From: Rodentolepis nana
Taxonomy: Eukaryota; Platyhelminthes; Cestoda; Cyclophyllidea; Hymenolepididae
Reading direction: 5' to 3'
DNA: 13,530 bases
Assembly (NCBI GenBank): GCA_900617975.1
Contig: UZAE01013321.1
Coordinates: 1 to 13,530 of the forward strand
Below the pieces are notes generated by a model. That model ran no database searches and was not told the DNA's origin. It saw only the letters and a list, made by a program, of their open reading frames with translations. Below are positions 8,782 to 13,530 of the stretch, piece after piece (the stretch's first letter is position 1; the number at the start of each line of letters is the position of its first letter). Position numbers and translations under genes: made by a program.

Positions 8782-8803
8782 GGGGTGGGGGTGGGGGTGT
8801 GGG
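8782..8803 (+). other. G-quadruplex motif in robo intron 1
   Basis: Four G-runs of 4, 5, 5 and 3 are separated by loops of T, T and TGT. This satisfies the classic four-tract rule with very short loops, which favours a stable parallel quadruplex. It lies on the transcribed-RNA strand about 340 bases after the donor. Confidence 0.8.
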
Positions 8804-9122
8804 TGGTAAGCTTGGATTCTGGTACCCTCTTTAGGTAGGTTTAAGCAGTGTGGCTAAGCATTTAGCTCACTGGATGTACACAGAAAGTCATCTAGGCCAT
8901 GACCTCTGGTTTATCAGACCAGCCCATTAACTGCTTTGCCCCTCACTTGGGTTGTTATCTTTGATCATGAGTTTTATAGGTTTCCCATTGGGATAGGTAG
9001 ACAGGTGTATTTAGCGTTTTTTTGCAAGTAGACACCTTGACCTCAGGTGGTGATTAATAAAGCTAGCTACTGCTTCTATCTTCTTTGACCTTAGCCTTAC
9101 AGGAAGTCATTTTGCAGCTCTA

Positions 9123-9163
9123 TATGTTTACTACTACTGGCTGCGCGATCGCTAGTAAACATA
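9123..9163. repeat. 11-bp perfect inverted repeat around GCGATCGC
   Basis: TATGTTTACTA (9123-9133) and TAGTAAACATA (9153-9163) are exact reverse complements with a 19-base spacer. The spacer and arm junction contain the 8-bp palindrome GCGATCGC (9145-9152). The arms contain GTTTAC/GTAAAC words like forkhead-factor sites. Function unknown. Confidence 0.75.
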
Positions 9164-9436
9164 GGGTGGTGGTGGTGTTTGGCGTTCAGCGTGGTTAGCA
9201 AAGCTAGCCGTATTTATTTTGTCGTTTCATTTCTCGCTTGGCTTCTTTGTCAGCGACATTTTGTGATGGAAAGTTAACTGGCAAAAGACTTGGCCAATGC
9301 CGCATAAGTATCATCAAATTGGCAGGTTGACAGTTTTGCTTTTCCTACTTTTGCATCTCTTCCCATTCTGTCATATCTCGAACGCAAAGGCAGTTAACTA
9401 TGCCGTTTTATTTTAATAGAGGGTGAAAATAAAACT

Positions 9437-9459
9437 TATATATATATATATATATATAT
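9437..9459. repeat. (TA)n microsatellite
   Basis: An uninterrupted TA run of about 11.5 units inside robo intron 1, likely length-polymorphic. Confidence 0.95.
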
Positions 9460-11191
9460 GACTAGTCACTACTTAGGATTTTCGCAGCGTTGAGAAGGAA
9501 GGCTATTACAGTCCTTTTACGCGTTATATTGTTTTCTCCCTTTGTCTGGGTGGCTCTTTAGATTTAACTTACTTATTTATAGATCTCATTTAATTCTAGA
9601 TATGCATTCTAGGAAGTAAGTACTCTACTGAATCAGGTATCTGATATTTTGCACATTCGGCCTGAGCATTAGGACCAAGATTCGGGTTGCGTTTTATTAT
9701 ATATTTATGACCTAGAAGTCTATAAAAAATCATAGAATCTTCCTTTCGCAAGCTTTTTAGAGCTGTAATTTACATGTTATTAAGTAGGTTTTTATCAATA
9801 AGTAGATAAACTAACTTAGCGATTTATGATTAGTTGAGATAAGTGCTGTTTTCAGATATTGGGATGATAGGGAGGAATGAGGTTTCATCTCTGTGAAATC
9901 TTATATTTAGGTGAGTATTTATTCAATTGCTTCTAATACGGGAAATAGCTACAGGAAGTCTATCAATTTCTTCTGAGCCAACTAGAAACCTCCCGGAATG
10001 AACCTGGAACTTGAGAGGCCATACAGGTTCTGGTTTACATGTTTCTTCCCAATTGTCCATTCTTGTTGGTAACTTTTAATTTGGTCAGAAACCTGAATTT
10101 CCTGTCCTTTTTATCGACACGAATGGGCTAACCCGTTCGAACTGTGCTCTAGACACAGTAATTCAGTGTTTAAGGCACACACAAGGAAAAAAAGGAGGAG
10201 GTAGGAGAGGAGGGATGTAGAACTCTCAATGTTCCCGCTTTTGCCTCACCCTCCTTTTCCATCCTGGCTAGTTTTCAACGACCCGTGCTACGGCTCTACA
10301 TAGTCATGACAACTGTCCTAAGGTGTGCGTATCTCCTCCTCTGTGTCCATAACCCGTCTGACTCATCTGGTGACGTATATGAGTGGGGTGGGGCTGTTAT
10401 GAGTCATTAATTGCTGCTGTTCAAAATAGCTAGCCATGGCGTGGACGAGTCTGCATTTGTCTATACCCATCTACCCTCCCCCAGCGTGTACTACTAATGA
10501 GTGTTTCAGAGTCGTCACTTGCGGTAATTACTCATGTGTGGGGATCAGAGACCGTATTATTGGACAAGTTCAACTTGTTTTCCTCGCCACTTGTGCGTAT
10601 ACAACATGATTTATTCATTGCTTGTTCTCAGCCTTGGAGACTACCTTCTTGGTTCAGTGGAAGATGTTTTTACTAGTTCAATTTTCGGACAGTTTAACTA
10701 CGAAAATTTGTCCCGAAATTTATTCAAGTTAACTATTACATTGTTGTTCAGATCCCTAGTGCAATTAATACGATCCAGTAGTCATGCAAGTTAACTCTTA
10801 ATTCCCAACTGGCTGACGTTGTGACCTGCAAATTGTTCCAAAACGGATAAAGTGTGCTACTAACTATTCTATCTAGTGAATTTAAGTGATAGCTTGCCAC
10901 AGGGTGATTGATAAAAGGAGGAATTGGTTAAGTGAAATCCTTGATTTTTGTTTGATTTCGCCGCAAGAGGGAAGAAAAGAAAAATGCACGCGAAATGTGG
11001 TCACCTGAGTACCGGATTTACTTTCAGACGTAGTTAGTGGTCACGGATCCTACACTCATAGATGAATATTAGGCTTAATTATCGAACGTCCTCGTTAATA
11101 GATGGGTGTCGGAATGTGAGCTTCCCATCTGTGTCTAGAAACGCTTTTTTGAGTTAGTTCCATAAGCGTACCCCTTTTATTTCTTTTCCAG

Positions 11192-11906
11192 GTTGGTCCC
11201 AAAGTGAATCAATATCGTGTGGAAAACTTGCAGCCAAATACAAATTTCACTCTCTATCTGGCTGCCATTACATGTCATGGTGAAGGTGTCCGTTCAGAAC
11301 CGTATCCAATAATTGCCAGTAATTACATCCGTCTCATGGGTCGTAACGCTTCTGATTTCTTTGTATTCACTCGTCAACCGCCTGTCACATCAACTCTGAG
11401 TCTAGACGGGGTGCCTGCTTTCAATTTCAAGCCTTCGGATACTACTCAGTATCCTCTAGAGGGTGGTCATTATCCTCCCGTTGGAGTTAAGGTCTACAAT
11501 CATACCTGGTTCATTGCTTCCCTAATAGGAGTTGCTGTTCTCTGGCTACTTATCTTTGCAATAATCTTGGTATGCAGAAGAAAGAGGGTTAAACAGCGAT
11601 ACCCTCCTACTTCAGCAGCTCTTGGAGTCGGAGGTGGAGATGATATGTCTTTCAGATTGAAGCGGAATGTGGACAGAAATAGTAAGATTGGACTGCTGGA
11701 TTCGGGGAAGGAGAATGGAGTGTTACTGCAGCAGAATCACCATACTCAACAGAACCAGCAGCAGTCTATTCTAGCGCCTGTTGGTCTGATGAAACATAGT
11801 TCACCACGACTCCAGATGGGAACTGGAATTTTGACTGCTCAAAGATCTGCTCAACAGCAACCACAGCCACCTATGCATCATGACGAAGCAGGATACGAGG
11901 CTCCTG
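11192..11906 (+). CDS. robo: Robo receptor, exon 2 (rest of FN3-3, transmembrane, start of tail)
   Basis: Continues the protein as residues 911-1148 plus one base. It completes FN3-3 with YRVENLQPNTNFTLYLAAI (918-936), the conserved E-F strand region. A stalk follows, with possible N-glycosylation sites at N928, N962 and N1013. One transmembrane helix (about W1016-C1038) is capped by a basic stop-transfer cluster RRKRVKQR (1039-1046). The visible cytoplasmic part is glutamine-rich (about 1089-1101 and 1131-1135) and ends near Y1145. I do not recognise a canonical CC motif in it; those would be expected in later exons. The donor is CCTG|GTGAGT after 11906, leaving phase 1. Without splicing, the frame stops at TAG 11912-11914, two codons past the donor. 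The open frame seen from 11204 starts at GTG inside the exon and is not a true start. The 3' remainder of the gene is outside the window. Confidence 0.88.
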
Positions 11907-12478
11907 GTGAGTAGCACATACTTATTAATAGTGATCATGAGACACCTATATCCAACTAAGTCGGTGCTTTCGTGGCTAAGGATTGTGGATTAATGAAAAC
12001 AATTTATTCGGCTATTCGGGAATTTTAACGCACTCATTTTGTCTATCCTCCCAACAAAAAGGCTGATTTAATTTTCAATTTGCTATTTGGGACAAGCCAG
12101 TGGAAATGAGTAAATGATTTACTTCACATTGAACCTTTTTTTCGGGTTTTGTGAAAGTTTGAGAAACCCGTTAACGCATAGATCTATTGAAGAAATAATG
12201 CCGAGAAAATGTGCCTGAGGCTGAAATAGAGCTACATTGAAAAAGTTCTAATTGGAATAACATTGGAGGGAATCGGACTTCTTGGAAATATCACCAATAG
12301 CTAGATTTTGAGAGCTTTTATCTGATATAACCGATGCGTGAATTCTCACTGGTTAAATAACCAGTTAAATAACATCTTCAAAGAGTTTCTCATCTAGCTA
12401 GCTAACCTAGCTATCGCTTATTATTTCCCATCACACCAGTTTTAACAAAACGATAAACAGTTCAAGTTGTCCAGTAGA
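11907..12478 (+). other. robo intron 2, first part
   Basis: AT-rich intronic sequence with no gene. It contains a compact 18-base inverted repeat, ACTGGTTA-AA-TAACCAGT, at 12348-12365, with GTTAAATAA repeated next to it. Confidence 0.6.
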
Positions 12479-12493
12479 GAATCTAGAATCATT
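12479..12493. repeat. Target-site duplication, left of copy 5
   Basis: GAATCTAGAATCATT is repeated without mismatch at 12813-12827. This is the cleanest duplication in the window and fixes both ends of the element. Confidence 0.93.
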
Positions 12494-12812
12494 TATTTAT
12501 TTATTCCAAATGACAGGCGTTTTGATAGTTATCATTAGCACTTTAGCTGACTTCGGGCTTCACAGAGGAGAGGAACATCAGGGTGACAAGATTTCGAGAG
12601 GTGGAATAGAAGATGGATTCACTAAATTAAAAGAGACATACACAAAAGTAGAAAAAAGGTAAGATGAGTACTGGGGAAGTGGTGGAATATGACATACGAT
12701 GGGGTCATAGTAAATTGAAATGAGAAGTCAACTGCCGGTTTACAGACTTTGTGCCGCATGAATATACGTTGCCCACCATGCACCACGTGGAGGTAAGTCT
12801 ATCTCACACCCC
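12494..12812 (-). repeat. SINE-like element, copy 5 (full length, antisense in robo intron 2)
   Basis: Read on the minus strand it starts GGGGTGTGAGATAGACTT, passes through the shared head, the CCGGCAGTTGACTTCTC block and the pyrimidine-rich body, and ends GCCTGTCATTTGGAATAAAT plus an ATAAATAA tail. At 319 bp between perfect 15-bp duplications it is probably the youngest insertion here. Because it lies antisense to robo, the + strand presents a T-rich tract ending in CAG at 12516 and two donor-like sites, AAG|GTAAGA after 12658 and AG|GTAAGT after 12792. Confidence 0.95.
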
Positions 12813-12827
12813 GAATCTAGAATCATT
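12813..12827. repeat. Target-site duplication, right of copy 5
   Basis: Exact 15 of 15 partner of 12479-12493. Confidence 0.93.
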
Positions 12828-13530
12828 GAATCAACCAAATTTTACATGAGAAGTATAGTTAATTCTCCAATGTATAAATGCTCTAAAGCTCAAGTTTTTG
12901 AATTTAAACCCAATGGGAGAGGTCATATCCGACAAATATGGTACTTATTGACCGACTAATTTAATTGAATGTCTGGTCGTGCCAATTGTATCCTCTTAAA
13001 GCCATGGGCAAATTACGAAATTAACAAACGCCTATTTAAACTATTAGTATTAGGCATAGTATAGGAAACAAGTGGCACTAAGTGCTCATTGTGGAGCACT
13101 TTGGGCGGAAGTGAGCTTTTATTTTATAGTGCTCAAATAACCCTATACCTTTGATCTTCATTAAGAGATCAAATTCAATGCTTATGTTGTCTCCAATGCA
13201 TTTGCTGTGGTCAGTTAGTCTGATTTTCGCCATAAACTTCATCATACCGGCTTGACGCTGGTACGTTTTGGCAAGTTACGAATTATCGGCCAGTGTGCGT
13301 AAGTTTCGGGGTCTCCAGACTTCTGTCAACGTGTCACATTTGGCCTGATTGTGTCTGTCTAGTAATTATCTTGTCCCCGTTGTGCCTCCCTACCAATGCC
13401 ATATCGATCAAAAGTTGCTGTCCAGACGGACTGGCTGGTGTCAATTAACTCGGGACTGGTATAACCCTTCAGGTGGTTTTTGTCCCTCTATCGTGTTGGT
13501 TTTGCTGTTCTTTTTCTCTCCCTCGTATGT
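12828..13530 (+). other. Presumed robo intron 2, continued
   Basis: No exon is convincing here. A hairpin of 8-bp arms with a 6-base loop (AAGTGCTC/GAGCACTT) lies at 13080-13101. The last 50 bases become pyrimidine-rich (TTCTTTTTCTCTCCCTCG near 13508-13526), as ahead of an acceptor, so exon 3 may begin just outside the window. Confidence 0.45.

Larger units (their letters stand above)
8439..11191 (+). other. robo intron 1 (2753 bp, phase 0)
   Basis: The donor is G|GTAAGC at 8439. The acceptor is a pyrimidine-rich run ending TTCTTTTCCAG at 11191. Splicing joins K-T-F-R to V-G-P-K and restores a continuous FN3-3 domain, which is strong support for both sites. The intron contains a G-quadruplex motif (8782-8803), an inverted repeat (9123-9163), a TA microsatellite (9437-9459) and a purine-rich stretch (10183-10215). 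The open frame at 10534-10794 has no recognisable domain and is not supported as an exon. Confidence 0.88.

Noticed and set aside
9270..9345. Possible ancient decayed copy of the SINE (AAGACTT ... GCCGCATAAGTAT)
   Set aside because: Similarity is limited to a few short words in inconsistent order, with no tail or duplication.
10534..10794. 86-codon open frame inside robo intron 1
   Set aside because: Exon 1 joins exon 2 directly to give an intact FN3-3 domain, and this frame has no domain similarity.
13467..13530. Possible exon 3 starting after CTTCAG near 13472
   Set aside because: In the required phase it would encode a very hydrophobic stretch, unlike a Robo cytoplasmic tail. The pyrimidine-rich sequence looks more like a tract before an acceptor beyond the window.

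Overview
The window is AT-rich animal nuclear DNA. It carries the first two coding exons of one recognisable gene on the + strand, a Roundabout (Robo) axon-guidance receptor, set among non-coding DNA and five copies of one short interspersed element. Robo receptors are restricted to animals. The divergent FN3 domains and the style of the repeats make me think of a parasitic flatworm, perhaps a cestode, but that placement is inference and no marker here fixes genus or species.

Layout. Positions 1-3000 are repeat-dense: element copy 1 (1-317, cut by the window edge), copy 2 (1050-1340), copy 3 (2414-2603, minus strand) and copy 4 (2662-2985). Between copies 2 and 3 lies a consensus TATA box with no evident gene behind it. 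Positions 3001-5708 hold no gene I can support and end in the presumed 5' flank of robo. Exon 1 (5709-8438) encodes the signal peptide, five Ig domains, two FN3 domains and half of a third FN3. A 2753-base intron follows, with a strong G-quadruplex motif, a perfect inverted repeat and a TA microsatellite. Exon 2 (11192-11906) finishes FN3-3 and adds the juxtamembrane stalk, transmembrane helix and start of the cytoplasmic tail. The reading frame joins cleanly at a phase-0 junction and leaves exon 2 in phase 1, so the rest of the tail should lie beyond the window. Intron 2 (11907 onward) contains element copy 5 in antisense.

The repeat family is the most novel part. Four copies have both ends visible and all four have target-site duplications (13-15 bp in three, 57 bp in the fourth). 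Copies end in an AT-rich ATAA-type tail and have no coding capacity, which is the signature of a SINE moved by a LINE reverse transcriptase. The inferred full unit is about 320 bp and starts GGGGTGTG. Copy 3 carries a fragment from the 3' half of 5S rRNA fused exactly to the SINE 5' end, with the duplications flanking the whole chimera, as expected from template switching. Copy 5, antisense inside robo intron 2, supplies a usable-looking acceptor and a strong donor, and the exon they would define stays open in the robo frame. These are the points most worth checking.
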